A stretch of DNA of 64,000 bases from NCBI GenBank assembly GCA_965227875.1, contig OZ245783.1, positions 5,022,001-5,086,000 on the forward strand. The letters run 5' to 3'. The notes below the pieces were generated by a model, which worked only from the letters and a program-made list of their open reading frames with translations, did not search any database and had not been told where the DNA came from. Source of the stretch: G965227875 sp965227875. Lineage in GTDB: Bacteria; Pseudomonadota; Alphaproteobacteria; Rhizobiales; JAJFHC01. The position numbers were made by a program, and so were the translations under genes. This document shows, piece by piece, positions 1 through 8,578 of the stretch. The stretch's first letter is position 1; each line of letters starts with the position of its first letter.

Positions 1-441
1 ACCCGTGAAAACGGACAGCGTGCCGAGCGTCACCACGAAAGACGGAATGCGGCCGATCGAGTAGATCAGCCCGTTGATCATGCCCAGACCCGCGCCGGCC
101 ATCATGCCCACGAAAAGCGCGCCCACGCCGACATCGAACAGATTGAGCGACTTGACCGTGATGGCGCCGACGAGCAGCACCATCGCGCCGACGGACAGGT
201 CGATGCAGCCCATGAGGATGACGAACGATGCGCCCAGGCAGGCAAGCAGCAACGTGCTCGCCTGCCCCAGGATGCCTGTGAGATTGCGCACAGAGAGAAA
301 CGCGTCCGAAGCGATCGAGAAGAAAGCGATCAGCGAGATGACCACGCCGATCGGAAGCCAGAGGCCCGACCGCAGGTCGATGCGCTGCAGGAAGCTCCGG
401 CGCGTGGACGTCCCTGATCCGGTCTCCGCGATCTCGCTCAT
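1..441 (-). CDS. Sugar ABC transporter permease (RbsC-like), 3' part cut by window edge
   Basis: The visible 147 N-terminal residues belong to an inner-membrane permease of the ribose/xylose-type importer family. They have a short polar start (MSEIAETGSG), then several hydrophobic segments, including a Gly/Ala-rich stretch with the family-like 'GCIDLSVGA' motif. The ATG overlaps the stop of the upstream ATPase gene by four bases (ATGA), so the two are translationally coupled. The rest of the gene, roughly another 180 residues by family size, lies outside the window. It completes the importer formed with the ATPase and binding protein next to it. The family assignment is firm; the substrate is unknown. 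Confidence 0.85.
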   Translation of the reverse strand, partial: MSEIAETGSGTSTRRSFLQRIDLRSGLWLPIGVVISLIAFFSIASDAFLSVRNLTGILGQASTLLLACLGASFVILMGCIDLSVGAMVLLVGAITVKSLNLFDVGVGALFVGMMAGAGLGMINGLIYSIGRIPSFVVTLGTLSVFTG

Positions 442-2012
442 GCCGCGGCCACCTCCCCTGTTTCTTCCGTTGAAAGCATTGCGCCGACCAATTCCTGCTC
501 GCTCGGCTTCGCGTCGGGCGGGGCCGGCAGGATCCGGGTGATCCGTCCCTGGCGCATGATGGCGATCCGGTTGGACAGGCCGATCAGTTCGAGCAGTTCG
601 TCACTGATGAGAATGACGGCGGTGCCTGCGTCCGTCAGATCCCGGATGAAGCCGTAGATCTCTTCCTTGGCGCCGGCGTCGACGCCGCGCGTCGGATTGT
701 CGAGGATCAGGACCTTGAGCCTGCGGGCCAGCCAGCGCGCGAGCACGACCTTCTGCTGATTGCCACCCGACAGCCGCTTGCAGACGGTGTCGGGACCGTC
801 GACCTTGATGCCGATGCGCGAAATGAGTTCACGGCTCACTTCGTTTTCCAGCCCGTGGCGCCACAAGCCGAACGCGTTGGAGAACATGTCGCCGCTCGGG
901 AGCGTGATGTTCCAGGCGACGGTCTGGTCGGCGATCATGCCCTCGACGAGACGTTCAGCCGGAATGTATCCCACACCCTCCGAAACGAGCCGGCCGGCAG
1001 AAGGAACCTGCCAGTCCGACCCGTCCAGGGAGACCATGCCGCCGGTCGGCGGCTCGACACCCGCGAGACCGTGCCCGAGCGCGGACTTGCCGCTTTCGAG
1101 CAGGCCGCCGATGCCCAAAATTTCTCCGGGCGCGACCCGAAGCGAAACACCGCTGTAGTGTCCCGGGCGCTCCATGTCCCGGGCGGCGAACGCGGGTGCT
1201 TCGGCCTCTGGTGCCGCAAGCTGCTGGCGGCCCTCGTGATAGTAGTCGCTGTCCCGTTCGCGCCCGACCATGAGCCGGTGCAACTCGCTCTCGTCGACAT
1301 CCGCCGGGAGAACCTCGGTCACCCGGCGGCCGTCCTTGAGCACCATGATGCGGTCGCTGAGAGCCAGCACCTCACCCAGACGGTGAGACACGAAAAGCAG
1401 GCTCGATGTCTCCCGCAGCCGTTCGACGAGTTTCAGAAAAACCTCCTCGTCGCCGCGCTCCAGCGAGGCCGTCGGTTCGTCGAACAGGACAATCGAATGT
1501 TCGACACCGAAGAGCATCGCCGGGCCGAAACAGGCCCTGATGATCTCCACGAGTTGACGTTCCGAAAAGTCGAGATCACGCGTGGTGCGCCGTACATCGA
1601 TCGACGCACCGGCGGCGTCCACCATCTCCTGTGCCCTGGCGATCATGCGTTTGCGCGACAGCAACTGGCCTGCGATGGCGAAGTCCCGGTCGGCGCCGAT
1701 CAGCAGGTTCTCGAAGACCGGGACATCGCCGACCAGCGACTGTTCCTGGAAGACGCGGGCGACGCCCAACCGCCGGCCCGAAGCGAAGGATGCAGGAAGA
1801 GGCACACCGTTCGACAGGGTGACCGATCCCGCATCCGGTGCGATCAGGCCCGAAAGGATGTTGAGCAGGGTCGACTTGCCCGCACCGTTCTCCCCGACAA
1901 GGCCGAGCACGCCAGCCGCGGGCAGAGAGATATCCACCCCGTCAAGGACAAGCGTCTCTCCGTAACTCTTGGAAAGACCGCTTGCCGCAAGAGCTGACGC
2001 GCCCGTGTTCAT
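438..2012 (-). CDS. Sugar ABC transporter ATP-binding protein (RbsA-like, two ABC domains)
   Basis: A 524-residue cytoplasmic ATPase with two tandem ABC domains, the usual arrangement and length for the ribose/galactose importer (CUT2) family. The first domain has Walker A GENGAGKST near residue 42 and a Walker B ending in LFDEPTASL. Its signature is altered (DFSERQLVEI instead of LSGGQ), as is common in this family. The second domain has a degenerate Walker A (GLLESGKSALG), a normal LSGGNQQKV signature and LILDNPTRGVDAG, with Asn in place of the catalytic Glu. Only one site is therefore likely to be fully active. It follows the binding-protein gene by 20 bases and overlaps the permease gene by four. 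Confidence 0.93.
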   Translation of the reverse strand: MNTGASALAASGLSKSYGETLVLDGVDISLPAAGVLGLVGENGAGKSTLLNILSGLIAPDAGSVTLSNGVPLPASFASGRRLGVARVFQEQSLVGDVPVFENLLIGADRDFAIAGQLLSRKRMIARAQEMVDAAGASIDVRRTTRDLDFSERQLVEIIRACFGPAMLFGVEHSIVLFDEPTASLERGDEEVFLKLVERLRETSSLLFVSHRLGEVLALSDRIMVLKDGRRVTEVLPADVDESELHRLMVGRERDSDYYHEGRQQLAAPEAEAPAFAARDMERPGHYSGVSLRVAPGEILGIGGLLESGKSALGHGLAGVEPPTGGMVSLDGSDWQVPSAGRLVSEGVGYIPAERLVEGMIADQTVAWNITLPSGDMFSNAFGLWRHGLENEVSRELISRIGIKVDGPDTVCKRLSGGNQQKVVLARWLARRLKVLILDNPTRGVDAGAKEEIYGFIRDLTDAGTAVILISDELLELIGLSNRIAIMRQGRITRILPAPPDAKPSEQELVGAMLSTEETGEVAAA

Positions 2013-2032
2013 GATCCAGCCGAAGCCCCTGC

Positions 2033-3364
2033 CTAAAGGTTCGGCGAGGGGCCGAACATCGGCGTCTTGTAGTGTTCGGCGTATTCCTTCGCGACGGCGT
2101 CGGCTTCGCCGCTTTCACGCGCCTTGGTATACTCTTCCGGCACGGACCAGCCGGCAGGCTTGTCGATACCGCCCCATTCGAGCTCGATGTCCATCGGGAA
2201 GAGTTCGGCCTGCGGATCCCAGTCGTCCGGATGCGCCACCTTGGACATGCGCTTGTAGTCGAACGGTTCGACATCGCCATTGTCCACGTAGCGCTTCAGG
2301 TAGACGTCGACGTTGTCCTTGGTCATCGCGACCGAACGCCAGTTCATCATGCGTTCCGACGCCCGCGGCCGCCAGCCGTTGAGCACGTCGTAGAGACGCG
2401 AGGTCAGCAAGGCGCCCATGTACTGCGGAACGTTGGCGCTCGTGGCCAGCAGCTGGCCGCGCTTGATCATCTCGGCCCCGCCGGAGGTCCCGTCCGCACC
2501 GCACACGAACACGTCCTCTCCCGGACGCATGCCGGCCGCGCGAAGGGCGGCGATGCAGCCGTCGGCAACGTCGTCGTTCTGTGCGACGACGCCCTTGAGG
2601 TTCGGGTGGCGCGCGATCAGGTCCTCCATGGCCTTCTGGCTGTCTTCCCGGTTCCACTTGCCCGGCAGTTCGCCGGCCAGCGTGATCTTGGGAAACTCCT
2701 CGATGGCGGCGTCGCGCCCGCGCGACCGGATGAGATCAGTCGAGTTGCCTTCCACGCCGGTCACGCCAACCAGTTCGCCGCCGCCGAACGCATCCATGAC
2801 CGCCTTGCAGACTTCACGGGTGACGTCGCGATGGGCCGAGAATTCTTCAGGCACCGCGTAAAGCGTCCAGTATTCGCCGGCTTCGTAGGGCGTGAACCAG
2901 GGCAGCGTGCCCCATGTATTGTCGAGCCAGACCTTGTTCTCGTTGGCCAGTTGCGCGATGCGCTTGATCGAGCCGCCGCCCGGTGCGTGCAGCATGACGG
3001 CGTTCGCGCCGGCCGTGACCTGCTGTTCGAACTGGTCCAGCTGGCGGCCGCTGTCGAGCTGACCGTCCAGCGCGGTGTGTTCCAGCCCGAGCGCGGCAGC
3101 CGCGGCCTTGGCGCCGGCATCCGCGTTGACGACGTATTCCAGGCGCAGCGTCATCATGAGATGCGCCATCTTGCCCTTGGTGTCGGCGAACGCCACGCCC
3201 GGCAGGCCCATGGCAGACGCGCCGGCCATTGCAGCCACGCTGGCGGTCGAAAACGCCAGGAACTCGCGCCGCGACACGCCTTCGAGGCCGGCGGCATCCA
3301 TGTGTGCGTCCACGACACGCTTGTCGGTGAAATCCGGGACGAACATTCCTTTGTGCTTGGTCAT
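2033..3364 (-). CDS. Sugar ABC transporter periplasmic substrate-binding protein, Tat-type signal
   Basis: A 443-residue periplasmic binding protein of the sugar-binding Peripla_BP_4 type. A twin-arginine motif (SRREFLAF, about residues 31-38) precedes a hydrophobic segment ending in AFA, which suggests export of the folded protein by Tat. The mature part shows the family pattern of alternating Rossmann-like lobes, including GANAVMLHAPGGG and VVAQNDDVADGCIAAL. The Tat motif sits after about 30 charged residues, an unusually long n-region. A GGGAG-like ribosome site precedes the ATG. It is the third gene of the operon and sets substrate specificity for the importer; the ligand cannot be read from sequence. 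Confidence 0.9.
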   Translation of the reverse strand: MTKHKGMFVPDFTDKRVVDAHMDAAGLEGVSRREFLAFSTASVAAMAGASAMGLPGVAFADTKGKMAHLMMTLRLEYVVNADAGAKAAAAALGLEHTALDGQLDSGRQLDQFEQQVTAGANAVMLHAPGGGSIKRIAQLANENKVWLDNTWGTLPWFTPYEAGEYWTLYAVPEEFSAHRDVTREVCKAVMDAFGGGELVGVTGVEGNSTDLIRSRGRDAAIEEFPKITLAGELPGKWNREDSQKAMEDLIARHPNLKGVVAQNDDVADGCIAALRAAGMRPGEDVFVCGADGTSGGAEMIKRGQLLATSANVPQYMGALLTSRLYDVLNGWRPRASERMMNWRSVAMTKDNVDVYLKRYVDNGDVEPFDYKRMSKVAHPDDWDPQAELFPMDIELEWGGIDKPAGWSVPEEYTKARESGEADAVAKEYAEHYKTPMFGPSPNL

Positions 3365-3404
3365 TGTCTTCTCCCTGTTTTTGATCCGGTCGGCCGACTT
3401 TGCG

Positions 3405-4508
3405 TCATGCCCATTTGTTGTTTTTGCGAATTTCCTGCTGCTCGCCTGCCCATGTCCGGCCGGCGTCGGTTGCGGAGAATCTCACTTCCCCGCCTTCGTG
3501 GACACGTTCCGCCCTGCCCTTCTCGATCTGCCAGATAAGGTGGGTCTGAAGACAGCATTCGGCGTAGCAGCGGCGCATGCCGATCCCCGTGGACACCGCA
3601 TAATCCAGTTCCGTCTTCACAGGCATGACCTCGGGCACGAGTTCGAGCAGGGTCATCGGCCGGCCCTCCCGCGCAAGCACCTGGAGAATGCGAAACTCGG
3701 TATCGTCCTGCTGGCGGATCATGTGTGTCAGCCGGCGCATGGAACTGTCTTCGGAATAGGCGGACAGCCCGTGGCCTTCGAGCAGAAGCTGCGGCTTGAT
3801 TTCGATGCACTTCTCGATGGAAGCCCGGTGGGCCTTCGCATCGCCGATCGGAAACGGCCCGAGCGGTGTGGGATAGTGCAGGATGTCGGCGGCGTAGAGC
3901 GAACCGGAATGCGGATTGTAGACGCCGACCTGGCCGGGACAATGACCCGGCAAATGGATTATTTCCAGCTTCAGTCCGCCGACCTCGAGTGTGTCGCCGC
4001 CCTCGACCGTGACGTCGACCTCGACGGGCCGGTTCCAGTGTCTCCGTACAATTTCCGGGTCGGAAAGACCGAGGCTCTCGCCTTCTGCCAGGTTGAAATC
4101 GGCAAGCACTTCCTCCGGCGTTGTGCCGAAACGCTCGACGTTCTCTGCTTTAGTGACGAGCATCGGGTCTTCGATGATCGGCTTGTCGAGCGGATGCGCC
4201 ACGATCTCCGCACCGTAGCGTTCCTTCAGGATGGAGGCGTTGCCCGTGTGGTCATAGTGGAAGTGCGTGATGAGGATGTAGCGCAGGTCGTTCTTCTCCT
4301 GATCGAGTTTCTCGATCAGAAACTGGCCCATGCCGTTGTCGTATTCCGGCGTCGTCCAGTTGCCGGTGTCGATCAGGATGTTCTCGCCCTGCCCCCGGAT
4401 CAGGTACACGCCCGACTGGACATAGCCGTCGAGTTCGTCTTCCGCCCATGGCCCGTGCAGGCCGGGAATGCCCCATCCGTCTGGTGTATCGGCAAAAAAG
4501 AAAATCAT
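3405..4508 (-). CDS. MBL-fold metallo-hydrolase with C-terminal winged-helix-like region
   Basis: A 367-residue metallo-beta-lactamase-fold protein. The metal-binding signature THFHYDHTG is at residues 81-89, with later ligand-type motifs LPGHCPG and LLEGHGLS and an Asp in AADILHYP. A C-terminal part of about 90 residues (TEFRILQVLAREG onward) resembles the winged-helix tail of LACTB2-like hydrolases. Its start overlaps the stop of the HisD-like gene by four bases (ATGA), so it is made with that enzyme. A role in hydrolysing an ester or thioester intermediate of the imported compound is an inference; the family has many substrates. Confidence 0.85.
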   Translation of the reverse strand: MIFFFADTPDGWGIPGLHGPWAEDELDGYVQSGVYLIRGQGENILIDTGNWTTPEYDNGMGQFLIEKLDQEKNDLRYILITHFHYDHTGNASILKERYGAEIVAHPLDKPIIEDPMLVTKAENVERFGTTPEEVLADFNLAEGESLGLSDPEIVRRHWNRPVEVDVTVEGGDTLEVGGLKLEIIHLPGHCPGQVGVYNPHSGSLYAADILHYPTPLGPFPIGDAKAHRASIEKCIEIKPQLLLEGHGLSAYSEDSSMRRLTHMIRQQDDTEFRILQVLAREGRPMTLLELVPEVMPVKTELDYAVSTGIGMRRCYAECCLQTHLIWQIEKGRAERVHEGGEVRFSATDAGRTWAGEQQEIRKNNKWA

Positions 4509-5806
4509 GACCCCATCTCCGTCGGCTGGTTCTCACCCCTATAGCGTTCAGCCCTGACATCGCAGGTGATCGCGTGCGCAAGCATGCCTTCCGCTTCGCA
4601 CATGCGTCCGAGCGGTCCGGCAAGGTCACGGCTGGCGGCACGGCTGAGCCGCTGCCACGTCACGGTCTTGATGAATTTCCCGACCCAGAGGCCGCCGGTG
4701 TAGCGGGCCGCGCCGTTGGTCGGCAGCGTATGGTTGGTGCCGACGCCCTTGTCTCCGTAGGCGACCGTCGCTTCCGCGCCGACGAAAGCGCTGCCGTAGT
4801 TCCTCAGCCTGTCGAGGTACCAGTCGTCGGCCGAAGTCTGGATCTCCAGATGCTCGGGCGCATAGGCGTCGACGAGCTCGCACGCCTCTTCCCGCGAGGA
4901 CGCCACCACGATCTCGCCATGGTCGCGCCAGGAACGGCTGGCCATGTCCCGTGTCGGCAGCGTCTCGAGCAGGCGCTCGACCTCGCTCAGGACGGCCTTG
5001 CCCATCTCCGGCGACGTGGTGACCATCCAAGCGGGGCTGTCGGGTCCGTGTTCCGCCTGTCCAAGCAAGTCGGTCGCGACGAGCGAGGCGTCCGCCGTCT
5101 CGTCGCAGAGCACGCAGATTTCCGTCGGCCCGGCCGGCAGGTCGATACCGACGATGCCGAACAGCTGGCGCTTGGCTTCCGCGACGAACGCGTTTCCCGG
5201 GCCGGTGATGATGTCGACGGGAGACATCCCCACCCGTCCGAACGCCATGGCGGCCATCGCCTGGACACCGCCGATACAATAGATCTCGTCCGCACCCGAC
5301 GCATGCAGCGCATAAAGTGTGTGCGCAAACATGCCGTCCTCGCCGGGACGCGGCGGCGCGCAGCCGATCACGTGCTCGACGCCGGCTTCCTTGGCGGTAC
5401 CGACGCTCATGGCCGCTGCGGAGATCAGCGGGTATTTGCCGCCCGGGATATAGCAGCCCGCCCGGGAGATCGGGATGAGCTTCTGCCCGAGCAGGACGCC
5501 GGGGGAAATCTCGGTTTCGAACTCCCCGATCGACTCCCTCTGACGGCGTGCGAACGCGCACACGTTTTTCAGGCAGAGGTCGAAATCTTCCTTGAAGGTT
5601 TCCGGGAGACGGCTCGCGGTCTCGCGGATCTGGTCGTCGGAGACCCGGAACGACTTGTCGCCCCACTTGTCGAGCTGTGCCGCATACGACCTGACGGCAT
5701 CGTCACCTTCGTCGCGAATCCGCGTCAACATCTCCTGAACCGTCGCCTCGATCCTGGCGCGGTCTTCAGGCTGGCGCGGCGGCGCTCGCTTGACAAATTC
5801 AGGCAT
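4505..5806 (-). CDS. HisD-family NAD-dependent dehydrogenase, probably catabolic
   Basis: 433 residues, the normal length for histidinol dehydrogenase relatives. Family landmarks are PGGKYPL, ITGPGNAFVAEAKRQ, DLPAGPTE, the zinc-ligand region LGQAEHGPDSP, and YAPEHLEIQ, which holds the Glu-His pair of the active site. The C terminus carries LAHAITCDVR. It sits in an inducible-looking sugar-importer operon under a LacI regulator and not among his genes. I therefore infer a catabolic paralogue, such as the sulfopropanediol dehydrogenase (HpsN) branch, and not histidine biosynthesis. I place the start at MPEFVKRAP: a longer frame would run back through the promoter and operator. Confidence 0.82.
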   Translation of the reverse strand: MPEFVKRAPPRQPEDRARIEATVQEMLTRIRDEGDDAVRSYAAQLDKWGDKSFRVSDDQIRETASRLPETFKEDFDLCLKNVCAFARRQRESIGEFETEISPGVLLGQKLIPISRAGCYIPGGKYPLISAAAMSVGTAKEAGVEHVIGCAPPRPGEDGMFAHTLYALHASGADEIYCIGGVQAMAAMAFGRVGMSPVDIITGPGNAFVAEAKRQLFGIVGIDLPAGPTEICVLCDETADASLVATDLLGQAEHGPDSPAWMVTTSPEMGKAVLSEVERLLETLPTRDMASRSWRDHGEIVVASSREEACELVDAYAPEHLEIQTSADDWYLDRLRNYGSAFVGAEATVAYGDKGVGTNHTLPTNGAARYTGGLWVGKFIKTVTWQRLSRAASRDLAGPLGRMCEAEGMLAHAITCDVRAERYRGENQPTEMGS

Positions 5807-5832
5807 GAATGGCTCTCGTTCCTTGAAATTTT

Positions 5833-5846
5833 TGTAACCGGTTACA
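5833..5846. promoter_or_regulatory. Perfect palindromic LacI-family operator
   Basis: TGTAACCGGTTACA is a perfect 14-bp inverted repeat with the central CG typical of LacI-family operators. It sits just downstream of the -10 element of the catabolic operon, over the expected transcription start, so bound regulator would block initiation. The likely partner is the LacI-family protein encoded divergently next to it. Confidence 0.85.
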
Positions 5847-5851
5847 TTTTG

Positions 5852-5880
5852 ATGATGGCAGCATCTTTTTGGGCTGTCAA
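5852..5880 (-). promoter_or_regulatory. Sigma70-like promoter of the catabolic operon
   Basis: On the minus strand TTGACA (5880-5875) is followed after 17 bases by CATCAT (5857-5852), a perfect -35 with a 4/6 -10. The expected start falls on the palindromic operator at 5833-5846. The hisD-like start codon is about 40 bases further on. Confidence 0.65.
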
Positions 5881-5913
5881 CAATGCCTGGAGCAGAAAAT
5901 GAGGTCTTCAGGC

Positions 5914-5942
5914 TGGACAATGGCCTAAAGATGAAGTCTAAT
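5914..5942 (+). promoter_or_regulatory. Sigma70-like promoter of the LacI-family regulator
   Basis: TGGACA (5914-5919) and TCTAAT (5937-5942) are separated by 17 bases, each matching consensus at 5 of 6 positions. The expected start is near 5949, giving a leader of about 30 bases before the TTG codon at 5978. It is back to back with the operon promoter. Confidence 0.6.
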
Positions 5943-5977
5943 TGTCATAAGAGATTGATTCAGAAAAGGTTTAGTAT

Positions 5978-7024
5978 TTGAAACCGGGTACAAATGAAGG
6001 CAAAGCACCCGCAAACACAATCCGTAAGATCGCCAAGGAAGCGGGCGTATCCACGGCAACGGTTTCGCGCGTCCTCAACAACCCCGAAACTGTAAGACCG
6101 GACAAGCGCGAGGCCGTTCTCCGCGTCATCGAACAGAACGACTACGTCAATGACGGCAAGGCCCAGGCTCTGTCCGTCGGCAAGACCAAGACCATCGGCC
6201 TGGTCATCCCCACGATCACGAACTCGATCTATGCCGCCTCCACCCAGGCCATACAGCATTTCGCCCAGGAAGCCGGCTATTCCGTGATTCTCGTCGTCAG
6301 CGATTTCGACCGCGAACAGGAACAGCAACTGATTCGGCATCTGGTGGGCCGGCGGGTCGACGGCATGATCCTGACCGGGGGCGAACACGACCCGCGGGTC
6401 TTTCGCATGCTCGAACGCCACGGCATCCCCTGTGTCCTCACCTGGCGGCGGGCGGAAAACTCTACCCACCCTTCCGTGTCCTTCGACAATTACGCCGCTG
6501 GCCTGATGGCCATGGAGAAGCTGATCTCGCTCGGCCACAGACGGATCGGGCTGATCTGCGGCCGGACCGACGTCAACGACCGGGCCGAGAAACGCATGCG
6601 TGCCTATGTGGACGCGCTGGCATCGATCGACGTGGAGGTCGACCCTGATCTCGTCTTCGAGGGGAACTTCGAATTCGTCGTGGGCCGTGACGCGATGGAA
6701 AGCATGCTCGACAATCCCGAGCCTCCGACCGCCGTCTTCGCAGCCAACGACATCCAGGCGATCGGCGCCATCGAAGGCTGCCGGCAACGCGGCAAGTCGG
6801 TGCCGGACGATGTGTCCATTATCGGTTTCGACGACTTGCCCATCGCACAGTTCTCCTATCCCAAGCTGACCACCGTGCACGTACCCGGCGCCCAGATGGG
6901 CCACCTCGCCGCCACACGTCTTTTTCAGCAGTTGAACGGCGAGACCGTGACCGGGTCGGACATTCTCCCGGTCGCCCTGATCGAACGCGAAAGCACCGCG
7001 CCAATTCGCACCGGACGGTCATGA
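5978..7024 (+). CDS. LacI-family transcriptional regulator
   Basis: 348 residues with the LacI layout. The N-terminal helix-turn-helix (TIRKIAKEAGVSTATVSRVL, about residues 13-32) is followed by the hinge region and a periplasmic-binding-like effector domain starting at TIGLVIPTITNSIYA. The start codon is TTG, supported by AAAGG about nine bases upstream; no in-frame ATG lies nearby. It is divergent from the dehydrogenase/importer operon and most likely represses it until the sugar-like inducer binds. A near-copy of the operon operator covers its own start codon, which points to autoregulation. Confidence 0.92.
   Translation: MKPGTNEGKAPANTIRKIAKEAGVSTATVSRVLNNPETVRPDKREAVLRVIEQNDYVNDGKAQALSVGKTKTIGLVIPTITNSIYAASTQAIQHFAQEAGYSVILVVSDFDREQEQQLIRHLVGRRVDGMILTGGEHDPRVFRMLERHGIPCVLTWRRAENSTHPSVSFDNYAAGLMAMEKLISLGHRRIGLICGRTDVNDRAEKRMRAYVDALASIDVEVDPDLVFEGNFEFVVGRDAMESMLDNPEPPTAVFAANDIQAIGAIEGCRQRGKSVPDDVSIIGFDDLPIAQFSYPKLTTVHVPGAQMGHLAATRLFQQLNGETVTGSDILPVALIERESTAPIRTGRS
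5979..5992. promoter_or_regulatory. Second LacI-type operator-like site on the regulator's start codon
   Basis: TGAAACCGGGTACA matches the perfect palindrome TGTAACCGGTTACA at 12 of 14 positions. It overlaps the TTG start of the regulator gene. The centres of the two sites are 146 bp apart, close to 14 helical turns, which would suit a repression loop. It could also be chance overlap with coding sequence. Confidence 0.5.
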
Positions 7025-7100
7025 GAGCACGGGGCCGAACCGGACGGAACACGTCGCAAGTACCTCGGTATTGAACCTGTTGCCTCGTCCGGACGGCCTG

Positions 7101-8369
7101 TCACGTATCCTGCACTTCGCTCAGGCTTAATGCCACGGCGCCGCCGGCCGCGGCCATCGCCGCGAAAACGACCAGCACCCACTCCGCACCAGCCACATCG
7201 GCGAGAAGCCCGAAGGCGCCCCCCGCCAACAGCATCAGACCGACAATGGTGTTGGACAGCGCGGTGTAGACCGCCTTGCGCTCTCCGGTATCCATGTCTG
7301 TCAGGTGTGTCTTGCGGCCCGCCCGTGCCCCCTCGTAGGCGATCTGGGCGACGAAGATGAAACCCATCGCGGCCCACGGCCCGCCGATCCCCCCCGTCGC
7401 CAGACCAACGGCACCGGCGATCGCGAAAACCACCGCCGCCGCCGCACCGGCCACGGCAAGCGTCCAGCGGCTCGAGCGATCCGCAAGCCGGCCCCAGACA
7501 TAGGAGGACAGGATCGCCGCGGCGGAGGATGCGATGAGCATGAGGCCGAGATTGCCGATCCGCGCCTCCTCTCCCGAGGCGGACAGCATCACGAGGAAAG
7601 GCGGCGCGAGCGCGGTCGAGATCAGCAGCAGCCGCGTCGCCAGATAGCGGCGCAACTCGCCGTCTTCGGCCAGCGGTTCGACCAGCCGCGCAAGACCCCG
7701 CTCGCCAAGCTCGCCGGGTTCGGCATCAGGCTCGTCGAGGCGCAGGAAGAGCGCCGCCGCTGCCAGCCAGAGCCCGCCGGCAACTGCGATCGCACAGGCG
7801 ATCCAGGCCGGTTCGCGCGGGATCAGCCCCGTGCTGAGCGCGGCTGCAAAGCCGAGTGCCGCGACCGCCGCCGCCGTTCCGGCCGAACCGGAAACTGTGC
7901 CGCGCGTGCCCTTGGCGACAGTGCGCGACAGGACGTCCTTGTAGCTTGCGGAACAGGCAGACCGGGCAACGGCGAGCAAGGCGAGGCAACCCAGTATGGC
8001 CCATCCCGCCACCGTGCCGTCCAGCAGCAGTGCCGAGGCCGCGATACCGAGCGCCGCGCCCCCCTGTACTGCCGACCCGAGCGCCCACACCCGTTTGCGC
8101 TGTGCGCGGCGTTCGACGGCGCCGGCAATCGCGAGCTGCGGCAGGAGCGCACCCGACTCCCGTACCGGCACCAGAGCACCGATGAGGTAACCGGGCGCGC
8201 CGAGAGACGAGAGCAGCCAGGCAAGAACGAGCTTGGGATCGATCAACCCGTCCGCGGTCTTGGTTGCCGTGAGCGAAGCGAGGTGGATCGAGAAGTTGGC
8301 GGCTTCGCGATCGTCCGCCTTGTGATCCCCGTCGGCAAGGACGTCATGCAGCTTTCTGGCGAATATCAT
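7101..8369 (-). CDS. MFS-type membrane transporter
   Basis: A 422-residue polytopic membrane protein, rich in Ala, Gly and Leu, with about 12 predicted hydrophobic helices split by a charged central loop (LRLDEPDAEPGELGERG). It fits the major facilitator superfamily. A polar N-terminal stretch of about 45 residues precedes the first membrane segment. It is convergent with the lacI-type gene and separated from the secretion genes by about 210 bp, so it is probably its own transcription unit. No substrate can be assigned; an efflux or sugar permease role is only a guess from location. Confidence 0.75.
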   Translation of the reverse strand: MIFARKLHDVLADGDHKADDREAANFSIHLASLTATKTADGLIDPKLVLAWLLSSLGAPGYLIGALVPVRESGALLPQLAIAGAVERRAQRKRVWALGSAVQGGAALGIAASALLLDGTVAGWAILGCLALLAVARSACSASYKDVLSRTVAKGTRGTVSGSAGTAAAVAALGFAAALSTGLIPREPAWIACAIAVAGGLWLAAAALFLRLDEPDAEPGELGERGLARLVEPLAEDGELRRYLATRLLLISTALAPPFLVMLSASGEEARIGNLGLMLIASSAAAILSSYVWGRLADRSSRWTLAVAGAAAAVVFAIAGAVGLATGGIGGPWAAMGFIFVAQIAYEGARAGRKTHLTDMDTGERKAVYTALSNTIVGLMLLAGGAFGLLADVAGAEWVLVVFAAMAAAGGAVALSLSEVQDT

Positions 8370-8578
8370 CGTCTTCCCCGCAGCAACCGGGTCTCCCCGT
8401 CCCCGTAGACAACGCGCACAAACGGATCGCTGGACAGATACCCGAGCAGTGCGGTTTCAATTGTTCTTCGTTGACCAACAGTGCCGCCGATCCGGTCGCC
8501 AGGCAAGACGGGAGGCTACGCCAAGTGTCGTCAATTTGCCTTGGGACCAGCAAGGTGACCGCAAGCTTCAGGCGAGCA

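Noticed and set aside
5807..5920. N-terminal extension of the HisD-like protein
   Set aside because: The extra 38 codons would contain the -10 and -35 elements and the perfect operator, and lack similarity to the family. Translation most likely begins at 5806.
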